Source: Streptomyces sp. 840.1
GTDB lineage: Bacteria; Actinomycetota; Actinomycetes; Streptomycetales; Streptomycetaceae
Direction: 5' to 3'
DNA: 64,000 nucleotides
Assembly: GCF_003751445.1 (NCBI RefSeq)
Contig: NZ_RJUU01000002.1
Location: forward strand, 1,178,001-1,242,000
Shown: one piece after another, positions 26,509 through 38,841 of the stretch
Numbering within the stretch: the first letter of the stretch is position 1
Layout of the letters: each line of letters starts with the position of its first letter
Made by a program: the position numbers and the translations under genes
The notes under the pieces: generated by a model
What the model was told of the DNA's origin: nothing
The model's input: the letters and a program-made list of their open reading frames with translations, nothing else
Databases searched by the model: none

Positions 26509-26737
26509 ATGCCGCACCTTAGGGGAGTGTCGCTTGCAAGTGCAAGCTTTTTCTGAGTATTCCGTAGCAGAAGCGAAGGGGGTGTGCGCGCTCCCGTAGC
26601 TGCTTGCGCACGGCGGCCGGCCGCCCCGTTCCGTCTCCCGTCCGCATACCGGTGACCGCGCCAATCTAGCGCGCGGCGCACGGCCGGGTGGCCCTGCCGG
26701 GATGAGGAATCGGGGCGTGCGGCCTAGGGTGCGAGCC

Positions 26738-28219
<1,482 letters not shown>

Positions 28220-28297
28220 GGCGCCAGTCGCTACGATCGCAACCGTGACCCCGGCCCGATCCGCCAGGCCTCAGGCCCTGCCCCAGGGAGAGACGCC

Positions 28298-29329
28298 ATG
28301 AATGATCCCGCCAGCACCGAACCGGACGGCAACACGGAGTACGGGCACAAGCCCTTCAAGCGCTCCACCAGCCACTTCGCCGACCGGATCACCGCCGACG
28401 GCCGGGACGGCTGGCCCGTCGAGGCGGGCCGCTACCGGCTGGTCGTCAGCCGCGCCTGCCCCTGGGCGAGCCGCGCCCTGGTCTCCCGCCGCCTGCTCGG
28501 GCTGGAGGGCGCACTCTCGCTCGCCGTCACCGATCCGATCCAGGACGACCGGAGCTGGCGCTTCACGCTGGACGAGGGAGACCGGGACCCCGTGCTCGGC
28601 ATCAAGTACCTCAGCGAGGCGTACGACGCGCGGGAGAGCGGATACCCCGGCGGCGTCAGCGTCCCCGCCGTCGTCGACATCCCCAGCGGCGAACTCGTCA
28701 CCAACGACTACCAGCGCATCACCCTGGACTTCGCCACCGAATGGACCGCGCTGCACCGCCCCGGGGCGCCCGACCTCTATCCCGAGCCGCTGCGCGAGGA
28801 GATCGACGAGGTCATGGAGGGCGTCTACCGCGATGTGAACAACGGTGTGTACCGGGCCGGTTTCGCGGCCGGACAGAGCGAGTACGAGGCCGCGTACGCG
28901 GATGTGTTCCGCCGCCTGGACCTGGTGTCGCAGCGCCTGGCGGACCGGCGCTACCTCGTCGGCGACACGATTACCGAGGCGGACATCCGGCTCTTCACCA
29001 CGCTCGTGCGCTTCGACGCCGTCTACCACGGGCACTTCAAGTGCAACCGCTCGAAACTGACCGAGGACCCGGTGCTGTGGGCGTATGCCAGGGACCTGTA
29101 CCAGACACCCGGCTTCGGCGACACGGTCGACTTCCACCACATCAAGCAGCACTACTACCGGGTCCACACCGGCATCAACCCCACGGGCATCGTGCCCGTG
29201 GGACCCCGCCTGTCGGGCTGGCTCACCCCGCACGACCGCGAGGAGCTGGGCGGCCGCCCCTTCGGTGACGGCACCCCGCCGGGGCCGGTGCCGGCCGGCG
29301 AGGAGATCCCGGAGCAGGGGCGGCCCTGA
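28298..29329 (+). CDS. Glutathionyl-hydroquinone-reductase-like thiol transferase (YqjG/ECM4 family)
   Basis: 343 residues. The thioredoxin-like half has the active-site cysteine in VSRACPWASRALV near residue 54; the helical half contains NNGVYRAGFA, LVGDTITEADIRLF and HFKCNRSKL, all typical of this GST class. Classical members reduce glutathionyl-hydroquinones. Actinobacteria use mycothiol instead of glutathione, so the physiological thiol is likely different; this is inference. Start ATG 28298 follows GGGAGAGA. It is convergent with the TPR gene at only 14 nt. Confidence 0.85.
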   Translation: MNDPASTEPDGNTEYGHKPFKRSTSHFADRITADGRDGWPVEAGRYRLVVSRACPWASRALVSRRLLGLEGALSLAVTDPIQDDRSWRFTLDEGDRDPVLGIKYLSEAYDARESGYPGGVSVPAVVDIPSGELVTNDYQRITLDFATEWTALHRPGAPDLYPEPLREEIDEVMEGVYRDVNNGVYRAGFAAGQSEYEAAYADVFRRLDLVSQRLADRRYLVGDTITEADIRLFTTLVRFDAVYHGHFKCNRSKLTEDPVLWAYARDLYQTPGFGDTVDFHHIKQHYYRVHTGINPTGIVPVGPRLSGWLTPHDREELGGRPFGDGTPPGPVPAGEEIPEQGRP

Positions 29330-29343
29330 GCGGCGCCGCCCCG

Positions 29344-32248
<2,905 letters not shown>

Positions 32249-32572
32249 CCGGATGCCGTGGACGGGGGAGGGGACCCGGTCCCTTCCCCCACCCGCACCG
32301 CTCGTGACCGTTCCGCCCCGGCCGACACACCGTCGAGCCGGGGCGGCGCCGTTTCCGGCGGCCTGTGCTGGGAGCCGCCGTCGGGGGACGCCCTGACGGG
32401 TGAATGTCGCGCCACGGCGGGCGCAGGGCCACCCCGTGCGGCCACCCGGCTGGTTTGCTGCAACCGGAAACTCGCGCGACGTGCGGGCAGGGCCGTTCGG
32501 CCGACCCCGGTGGAGGCGGCGCCACGCCGGGTGCGCGGTCCACCGGCGGCAGACAATCGAAGGAGCGTCCCA
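32249..32572 (+). terminator. 324-nt gap with two hairpins after icd and the ctaD leader
   Basis: The first hairpin (32264-32290) is a long purine/pyrimidine stem with a short loop and one G-U pair. The second has a perfect 10-bp stem (32313-32322 with 32337-32346) and a 14-nt loop. Both lie close behind the icd stop and should terminate it. The rest holds no supported gene and must include the ctaD promoter; AAGGAG at 32560-32565 is the ctaD ribosome site. Confidence 0.65.
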
Positions 32573-34303
32573 GTGACGACGACGGGCACAACAGGGGCGG
32601 CGAGGGACGACGAGTCCTACGCCAACGAGCTTCCGGTACAAAGCAGGGAACCGGGAAACGTCGTCATCAAGTGGATGACCACCACGGACCACAAGACGAT
32701 CGGCTCGCTCTACCTGGTCACCTCGTTCGCGTTCTTCCTCATCGGCGGCCTGCTCGCGCTCTTCATGCGCGCCGAGCTGGCCCGTCCGGGCACGCAGATC
32801 ATGTCGAACGAGCAGTTCAACCAGGCGTTCACGATGCACGGCACGATCATGCTGCTGATGTTCGCGACGCCGCTGTTCGCCGGATTCACCAACTGGATCA
32901 TGCCGCTGCAGATCGGCGCGCCCGACGTGGCGTTCCCCCGGCTGAACATGTTCGCCTACTGGCTCTACCTCTTCGGCTCCGTCATCGCCGTGGCCGGCTT
33001 CCTCACTCCTGACGGAGCGGCCGACTTCGGCTGGTTCGCCTACTCCCCGCTGACCGACGCGGTCCACTCACCGGGCATCGGCCCGGACATGTGGATCATG
33101 GGTCTGGCCTTCTCCGGATTCGGCACGATCCTCGGCTCGGTCAACTTCATCACCACGATCATCTGCATGCGCGCACCCGGCATGACGATGTTCCGCATGC
33201 CGATCTTCGTCTGGAACGTCCTGCTGACCGGTGTCCTGGTCCTGCTGGCCTTCCCGGTCCTCGCCGCGGCGCTCCTGGCACTGGAGGCGGACCGGAAGTT
33301 CGGCGCGCACGTCTTCGACGCGGCCAACGGCGGCGCGCTGCTCTGGCAGCACCTCTTCTGGTTCTTCGGACACCCGGAGGTCTACATCATCGCGCTCCCG
33401 TTCTTCGGGATCGTCACCGAGATCATTCCCGTCTTCAGCCGGAAACCGATCTTCGGCTACATCGGCCTGGTCGGCGCGACGATCGCCATCGCGGGTCTGT
33501 CCGTGACCGTGTGGGCCCACCACATGTACGTCACCGGCGGGGTGCTGCTGCCGTTCTTCTCGTTCATGACGTTCCTCATCGCGGTCCCGACCGGGGTGAA
33601 GTTCTTCAACTGGATCGGCACGATGTGGAAGGGCTCGCTGTCCTTCGAGACACCGATGCTCTGGTCCATCGGCTTCCTCGTCACCTTCCTCTTCGGCGGC
33701 CTGACCGGGGTGATCCTCGCCTCGCCGCCGATGGACTTCCACGTCTCGGACTCGTACTTCGTCGTCGCGCACTTCCACTACGTCGTCTTCGGCACCGTCG
33801 TCTTCGCGATGTTCGCCGGATTCCACTTCTGGTGGCCCAAGTTCACCGGCAAGATCCTGGACGAGCGACTCGGCAAGATCACCTTCTGGACGCTGTTCGT
33901 GGGCTTCCACGGCACGTTCCTGGTACAGCACTGGCTGGGCGCCGAGGGCATGCCGCGCCGCTACGCGGACTACCTTGCGGCGGACGGCTTCACCGCCCTG
34001 AACACGATCTCGACGATCTCCTCGTTCCTGCTCGGCCTGTCCATGCTGCCGTTCCTGTACAACGTGTGGAAGACGGCCAAGTACGGCAGGAACGTCGGGG
34101 TCGACGACCCGTGGGGCTACGGGCGCTCGCTGGAGTGGGCGACCTCCTGCCCGCCGCCCCGGCACAACTTCGTCACGCTGCCCCGGATCCGTTCCGAATC
34201 CCCGGCGTTCGACCTGCACCACCCCTCCGTGCGTGAGCTCGATGACGCGTCCAACCGCCTCGACCGCTCGGTGACGGTGGCTCCGGGGGACAAGCAGGCG
34301 TGA
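32573..34303 (+). CDS. ctaD: Cytochrome c oxidase subunit I, solitary copy
   Basis: 576 residues with twelve membrane helices. Heme and copper ligands are in place: His89 (MHGTIM) and His402 for the low-spin heme, His267/Tyr271 in HPEVY and His316-His317 for CuB, and His400 for the high-spin heme. This is an aa3-type subunit I. GTG 32573 follows AAGGAG. Genes for subunits II, III and IV and for heme insertion are absent from the window, so this looks like a second, stand-alone copy that borrows partners encoded elsewhere. It overlaps the next small gene as GTGA. Confidence 0.93.
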   Translation: MTTTGTTGAARDDESYANELPVQSREPGNVVIKWMTTTDHKTIGSLYLVTSFAFFLIGGLLALFMRAELARPGTQIMSNEQFNQAFTMHGTIMLLMFATPLFAGFTNWIMPLQIGAPDVAFPRLNMFAYWLYLFGSVIAVAGFLTPDGAADFGWFAYSPLTDAVHSPGIGPDMWIMGLAFSGFGTILGSVNFITTIICMRAPGMTMFRMPIFVWNVLLTGVLVLLAFPVLAAALLALEADRKFGAHVFDAANGGALLWQHLFWFFGHPEVYIIALPFFGIVTEIIPVFSRKPIFGYIGLVGATIAIAGLSVTVWAHHMYVTGGVLLPFFSFMTFLIAVPTGVKFFNWIGTMWKGSLSFETPMLWSIGFLVTFLFGGLTGVILASPPMDFHVSDSYFVVAHFHYVVFGTVVFAMFAGFHFWWPKFTGKILDERLGKITFWTLFVGFHGTFLVQHWLGAEGMPRRYADYLAADGFTALNTISTISSFLLGLSMLPFLYNVWKTAKYGRNVGVDDPWGYGRSLEWATSCPPPRHNFVTLPRIRSESPAFDLHHPSVRELDDASNRLDRSVTVAPGDKQA

Positions 34304-34683
34304 GCGGGCGGGCCGGCGGAGAGGAGGACCGGGTGGGCATCGACCCCGACAAGGACAGCGCCCGCGGGCTGGCCCAGATGGAGGGCTACCTGCTGTGGAA
34401 CGCCGAGATCGAGCAGGCGCGCCGGCACGCCCGCCGCTTCACCGACGAACTGCCCTGGCTCACCACCGCCCAGCGCGAGGACGTGGAACGGGTCTACGCG
34501 GCCGACCGGGCCGAGGCCTCGCGGGTGATGCTGGCCCGCGTCTGCGCCCGCGCCACCGAGCTGCGCGGCGAGTACAGCCGGCGCTACCGCACGCTGAGGG
34601 CGCGCTGCGTCGCGGCCACCGCAGTGGTCTGCCTGGGGGCGGCCGGCGGTGCCTGCACGGTGGTGACGTACCTGGTCAGGTGA
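34300..34683 (+). CDS. Small helical protein with C-terminal membrane anchor, coupled to ctaD
   Basis: 127 residues, not recognised as a named family. A charged helical region (about 20-100; [34 protein letters not shown]) precedes one hydrophobic helix ([20 protein letters not shown]) near the C-terminus, leaving the body in the cytosol. The GTG start overlaps the ctaD stop, so it is translated with the oxidase subunit. A role in assembly or regulation of this oxidase copy is a guess from position. No metal-binding motif is visible. Confidence 0.7.
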   Translation: MSGRAGGEEDRVGIDPDKDSARGLAQMEGYLLWNAEIEQARRHARRFTDELPWLTTAQREDVERVYAADRAEASRVMLARVCARATELRGEYSRRYRTLRARCVAATAVVCLGAAGGACTVVTYLVR

Positions 34684-34813
34684 GTACCGGTCGTCCGTTT
34701 CGCCGTCCCAGCAGGCGAAGTCTCAGCCGGCTCGTGAAAATGAGAGGTGACGTGCGCGTGCGACGGGGCAGGCGAACGGACGACCGTGCAGACCCCGAGA
34801 AGGGACGAACACT

Positions 34814-36175
34814 GTGGCACGACCCAGGATTCTCGTTGTAGGAGCCGGTTTTGCCGGGGTCGAGTGCGTGCGCCGTCTGGAACGCCGGCTCCGTCCCGGC
34901 GAGGCGGACATCGCACTCGTGGCGCCGTTCTCGTACCAGCTCTACCTGCCCCTGCTGCCTCAGGTGGCCTCGGGCGTCCTCACCCCGCAGTCGGTCGCGG
35001 TGTCACTGCGCCGCAGCAGCCGGCACCGCACTCGGATCATTCCCGGCGGGGCCATCGGAGTGGACCCGCTCGCGAAGGTCTGCGTGATCCGCAAGATCAC
35101 CGACGAGGTCGTCAACGAGCGCTACGACTACATCGTGCTCAGTCCGGGCAGCGTCACCCGGACCTTCGACATCCCCGGGCTGCTCGACAACGCCCGGGGC
35201 ATGAAGACCCTGGCGGAGGCCGCCTTCGTACGGGACCACGTCATCGCGCAGCTCGACCTCGCCGACGCCAGCCACGACGAGGAGGAGCGGGCCTCCCGGC
35301 TCCAGTTCGTGGTGGTCGGCGGCGGATACGCGGGCACCGAGACCGCGGCCTGCCTGCAGCGGCTGACCACCAACGCCGTCCGGCACTATCCCCGGCTCGA
35401 CCCGAAGCTGATCAAGTGGCATCTGATCGACATCGCTCCCAAACTCATGCCCGAACTGGGCGACAAGCTCGGTGAGAGCGCGCTGAAGGTGCTGCGCGAG
35501 CGGGGGATCGAGGTGTCCCTCGGGGTGTCGATCGCCGAGGCCGGCCCCGACAAGGTGACCTTCACCGACGGCCGGGTACTGCCCTGCCGCACCCTGATCT
35601 GGACGGCGGGCGTCACCGCCAGCCCGCTGGTCGCCACCTTCGACGCGGAGACGGTACGCGGCCGGCTCGCTGTCACCCCCGACCTGAGCCTGCCCGGCCA
35701 CGACGGCATCTTCGCCCTCGGCGACGCGGCGGCCGTGCCCGACCTGGCCAAGGGCGACGGCGCGGTCTGCCCGCCCACCGCGCAGCACGCGATGCGCCAG
35801 GGCCGCAAGATCGCCGACAACCTCCTGGCCACGCTCCGCAACCAGCCGCTGCAGCCGTACGTCCACAAGGACCTCGGGCTCGTCGTGGACCTCGGCGGCA
35901 AGGACGCCGTCTCCAAGCCGCTCGGCATCGAGATGCACGGCATCGGCGCCCAGGCCGTGGCCCGCGGCTACCACTGGTCGGCGCTGCGGACCAACGTGGC
36001 CAAGGCGAGGATCATGACCAACTGGCTGATCAACGCCGCAGCGGGCGACGACTTCGTCCGCACCGGATTCCAGTCCCGCAAGCCCGCGACCCTGCGGGAC
36101 TTCGAGTACACCGACAGCTACCTCACCCCGGAACAGGTCCGCGAGCACACCGCCGCGCTGCACACCGGGATGTGA
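34814..36175 (+). CDS. Type II NADH:quinone dehydrogenase (NDH-2)
   Basis: 453 residues. FAD-binding motif VVGAGFAGVEC at residue 7, NADH-binding VVVGGGYAGTETAA near 173, and the second FAD motif GIFALGDAAAVPD near 300. The quinone-proximal TAQHAMRQGRKIADNL stretch is present. It oxidises NADH and reduces menaquinone at the membrane surface without pumping protons. GTG 34814 follows AAGGGA. It lies 130 nt after the ctaD-linked genes in the same direction, so together they could form a short respiratory chain. The C-terminal tail lacks an obvious membrane helix, as is usual for peripheral NDH-2. Confidence 0.87.
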   Translation: MARPRILVVGAGFAGVECVRRLERRLRPGEADIALVAPFSYQLYLPLLPQVASGVLTPQSVAVSLRRSSRHRTRIIPGGAIGVDPLAKVCVIRKITDEVVNERYDYIVLSPGSVTRTFDIPGLLDNARGMKTLAEAAFVRDHVIAQLDLADASHDEEERASRLQFVVVGGGYAGTETAACLQRLTTNAVRHYPRLDPKLIKWHLIDIAPKLMPELGDKLGESALKVLRERGIEVSLGVSIAEAGPDKVTFTDGRVLPCRTLIWTAGVTASPLVATFDAETVRGRLAVTPDLSLPGHDGIFALGDAAAVPDLAKGDGAVCPPTAQHAMRQGRKIADNLLATLRNQPLQPYVHKDLGLVVDLGGKDAVSKPLGIEMHGIGAQAVARGYHWSALRTNVAKARIMTNWLINAAAGDDFVRTGFQSRKPATLRDFEYTDSYLTPEQVREHTAALHTGM

Positions 36176-36204
36176 GCCGCGCGTCCGGACGTGACCCGGG
36201 AGGA

Positions 36205-36241
36205 CGGCGGGGCCCGGCCGGAATCCGGCCGGGCCCCGCCG
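36205..36241. terminator. Perfect 17-bp stem, bidirectional terminator
   Basis: 36205-36221 pairs exactly with 36225-36241 around AAT. It separates the convergent NDH-2 and aldo/keto reductase genes. Confidence 0.85.
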
Positions 36242-36249
36242 CGTTCGGG

Positions 36250-37248
36250 TCAGCTGTGGCCCTTGTGGCCGACGGTGAGTCCGGGATCGCGCCGCGCCAC
36301 CGGGTCCAGCGCCTGGTCCATGGCCTTCAGCAGGTCCGCGTCCAGCCGCACTCCGGCGGCCACGGCGTTCTCCGCCACCTGCTCGGGGCGGGAGGCGCCG
36401 ATGATCGCGGCGGAGACGTTGGAGTTCTGCAGCACCCAGGCGACCGCGAGCTGCGCCATGGTCAGACCGGCCTGTTCGGCCAGCGGACGCAGCAGCTGTA
36501 CCCGCTCCAGCACCTCGTCGCGCAGCCAGTCGGCGACCATGTCGGCCCCGCCCTTGTCGTCCGTCGCGCGCGAGCCGGCCGGGGCCGGCGCACCCGGCCG
36601 GTACTTGCCGGTGAGCGCGCCCTGCGCGATCGGCGACCAGACGATCTGGCCGATGCCGAGCTCCTCGGACGCGGGCACCACCTCGTCCTCGATGACCCGC
36701 CACAGGGCCGAGTACTGCGGCTGGTTGGAGATGAACGGCACCCGCAGCTCGCGGGCCAGCGCGTGCCCGGCCCGCAGCTGCTCGGCCGTCCACTCCGAGA
36801 CACCGATGTAGTGCGCCTTGCCGGAGCGGACGACGTCGGCGAACGCCTCCATCGTCTCCTCCAGCGGTGTGGTGTGGTCGTAGCGGTGCGCCTGGTAGAG
36901 GTCGACGTGGTCGGTCTGCAGCCTGCGCAGCGAGTTGTCGATCGACTCCATGATGTGCTTGCGGCCGAGCCCGCGGTCGTTGAGCCCGGGGCCGGTCGGG
37001 AAGTACACCTTGGTGAAGATCTCCACCCCTTCGCGGCGTTCGTCCTTGAGTGCCCGTCCCAGGACGGCCTCGGCCCGCGTCTGCGCGTAGACGTCCGCGG
37101 TGTCGAAGGTGGTGATGCCGGCGTCCAGGGCGGCACGGATACAGGCGAGCGCCGCGTCCTCCTCCACCTGGGAGCCGTGGGTGAGCCAGTTCCCGTACGC
37201 GATCTCGCTGATCGTCAGACCGCTGCGGCCGAGTCGGCGGAATTCCAT
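36250..37248 (-). CDS. Aldo/keto reductase (Kv-beta-like subfamily)
   Basis: 332 residues with the AKR barrel. The catalytic tetrad is seen as Asp and Tyr in FDTADVYAQT, Lys in FTKVYFP and His in LYQAHRYD. The C-terminal GASRPEQVAENA is the NADPH pyrophosphate site. Similarity to potassium-channel beta-subunit-type AKRs is suggested by the MEFRRLGRSGL start. It reduces aldehydes with NADPH; substrate unknown. ATG 37248 was preferred to an extension that runs into a palindromic element upstream. Confidence 0.88.
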   Translation of the reverse strand: MEFRRLGRSGLTISEIAYGNWLTHGSQVEEDAALACIRAALDAGITTFDTADVYAQTRAEAVLGRALKDERREGVEIFTKVYFPTGPGLNDRGLGRKHIMESIDNSLRRLQTDHVDLYQAHRYDHTTPLEETMEAFADVVRSGKAHYIGVSEWTAEQLRAGHALARELRVPFISNQPQYSALWRVIEDEVVPASEELGIGQIVWSPIAQGALTGKYRPGAPAPAGSRATDDKGGADMVADWLRDEVLERVQLLRPLAEQAGLTMAQLAVAWVLQNSNVSAAIIGASRPEQVAENAVAAGVRLDADLLKAMDQALDPVARRDPGLTVGHKGHS

Positions 37249-37290
37249 GTGGCTGCTCTCCCTCTGCTGGTAAGTGCCGCTACATGCTAG

Positions 37291-37371
37291 GTGGTGTCCG
37301 CGAAGTCTCGCCTGCCCCGCGCCGCCTGGCAGGCATTCCAGGCGGGCGAGGTGACTTTGCGGACACGCCCC
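37291..37371. repeat. About 80-bp palindromic element between akr and rho
   Basis: GTGTCCGC-G-AAGT near 37294 and its imperfect complement ACTTTGCGGACAC near 37354 form the outer arms, extended by CTCGCC/GGCGAG with a 3-nt offset. Inside lies a 7-bp hairpin (37323-37329 with 37338-37344). It may be a miniature palindromic element or serve as rho terminator; both genes run on the minus strand. Confidence 0.6.
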
Positions 37372-37389
37372 AGGACGCATGACCGTCGT

Positions 37390-38532
37390 TCAGGCGGCAG
37401 GCACCGTGTTGCGGATCAGTTCGAGGAAGGCGGCGTTGTCGGGGGTGCGCCGGAGCCGGTCCAGCAGCGTTTCGAGCGAGGTCTGCGCGTCCCTGGAGTG
37501 CAGGGCGCGCCGCAGGCCGCGTACGGCGGTCAGTTCCCCGGCCGGCACGAGGAGTTCGTCGCGGCGGGTCCCGGAGGCCGCGATGTTCACGGCCGGGTGG
37601 ACGCGCTTCTCGGCGAGGGTGCGGTCCAGGCGCAGCTCCATGTTGCCGGTCCCCTTCAGCTCCTCGAAGAAGTACTCGTCGGCGCGGGAGCCGGTGTCCA
37701 CCAGGGCCGTGGCCAGGATGGTGAGGGAGCCGCCCTCCTCGGTGAGCCGTGCGGCACCGAAGAGGCGCTTGGGCCCGAGCAGTGCCGCCGCGTCGACACC
37801 GCCGCTGAGGGTGCGGCCGCCGGCCGAGGCCGCGTTGTTGTGGGCCCGGCACAGCCGGGTGAGGGAGTCCAGCAGGATGACGACGTCCCGGCCCTGCTCG
37901 ACCAGCCGCTTGGCGCGTTCGAGCGCGAGCTCCGCCAGCGCGATGTGCTCCTTGGCGGGCCGGTCGAAGGTCGAGGCGTAGACCTCGCCCCGCACCGAGC
38001 GCCGCATGTCGGTGACCTCCTCGGGCCGCTCGTCGAGCAGCACCACCATGAGGTGGCACTCGGGGTGGTTCTCGGCGACCGAGGCCGCGATCTGCTGGAG
38101 CAGGACCGTCTTGCCGGTCCTGGGCGGGGCCACGATGAGCCCGCGCTGGCCCTTGCCGATCGGGGCGACGAGGTCGACGACGCGCGTCGACGGGCTGCCC
38201 GAGGGGGTTTCCAGGCGCAGCCGCCGCCGGGGGTGGAGCGGGGTGAGGTCGCGGAAGTGCGGCCGGCCCCGAAGGGCCTGCGGGGGGAGGCCGTTGACGC
38301 GGACGACGGCGCTCAGGGCGCGGGGCCGGTCGCAGGTCCCCTCGACGGCGTCGCCCTTGCGCAGGCCGTGCCGTCGGATGACCGTGGCCGGCACCTGGAC
38401 GTCGCGGGCGGTGGCGTGCCCGTCGGCGGGCCGCAGGGTGCCGTGCCCCTGGTGGGTGATGTCGAGGATGCCTGCCGCGGTGGTGCGGGCGGCGGGCTCG
38501 GTGGATACGGGGTTCTCGAGTGTGGTGGTCAT
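37390..38532 (-). CDS. rho: Short transcription termination factor Rho (paralogue-type)
   Basis: 380 residues from ATG 38532, far shorter than the long Rho usual in Streptomyces. An N-terminal stub of about 20 residues replaces the Rho-N helical domain; the cold-shock-like RNA-binding domain spans about 20-105. The ATPase ring follows: Walker A GLIVAPPRTGKTVLLQ (131-146), DERPEEVTDM, Walker B VVILLDSLTRLCRAHNN, and the C-terminal RNA-loop region GGVDAAALLGPKRLFGAAR. Compared with E. coli, Lys181 becomes Arg138 and Met186 becomes Val143, both at the bicyclomycin site. It is probably a second Rho with a specialised or resistance role; the canonical copy would be elsewhere. Confidence 0.88.
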   Translation of the reverse strand: MTTTLENPVSTEPAARTTAAGILDITHQGHGTLRPADGHATARDVQVPATVIRRHGLRKGDAVEGTCDRPRALSAVVRVNGLPPQALRGRPHFRDLTPLHPRRRLRLETPSGSPSTRVVDLVAPIGKGQRGLIVAPPRTGKTVLLQQIAASVAENHPECHLMVVLLDERPEEVTDMRRSVRGEVYASTFDRPAKEHIALAELALERAKRLVEQGRDVVILLDSLTRLCRAHNNAASAGGRTLSGGVDAAALLGPKRLFGAARLTEEGGSLTILATALVDTGSRADEYFFEELKGTGNMELRLDRTLAEKRVHPAVNIAASGTRRDELLVPAGELTAVRGLRRALHSRDAQTSLETLLDRLRRTPDNAAFLELIRNTVPAA

Positions 38533-38841
38533 GCGGGGTGGTCCTTTCGCGGACATGCGAATGAAGGGGCCCGGCAGAAACGGGGGCGGAGATCTCACGC
38601 CCCGGACGACGGGCAGGAAAGGCCGGCGGGAGAGCCCGTACCGGACTGAGGAATGAACGTGATGACGCCGGATTGCCGGTCCTGAGGACGGGCGCGTCGG
38701 CGTGATGAGAAATGAACCGGTACCGGCGCCTGAATCTCAAGGCGTACACATGTACCGATGGCAATGTAGCACGGCCCGCGCACACAGGTCACGGTCCGGC
38801 GCCGGCAGCCCGGGTCCGCAGGCGCCGCAGGGGTCGCGGGC
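38533..38841. other. 309-nt gap upstream of rho
   Basis: No supported gene. It must hold the rho promoter and the 3' end of the DUF2201 gene. GTACA-CA-TGTAC (38744-38755) is a 5-2-5 inverted repeat inside the most A/T-rich part and could be an operator. GGTACC occurs nearby at about 38719. No terminator is obvious. Confidence 0.4.
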
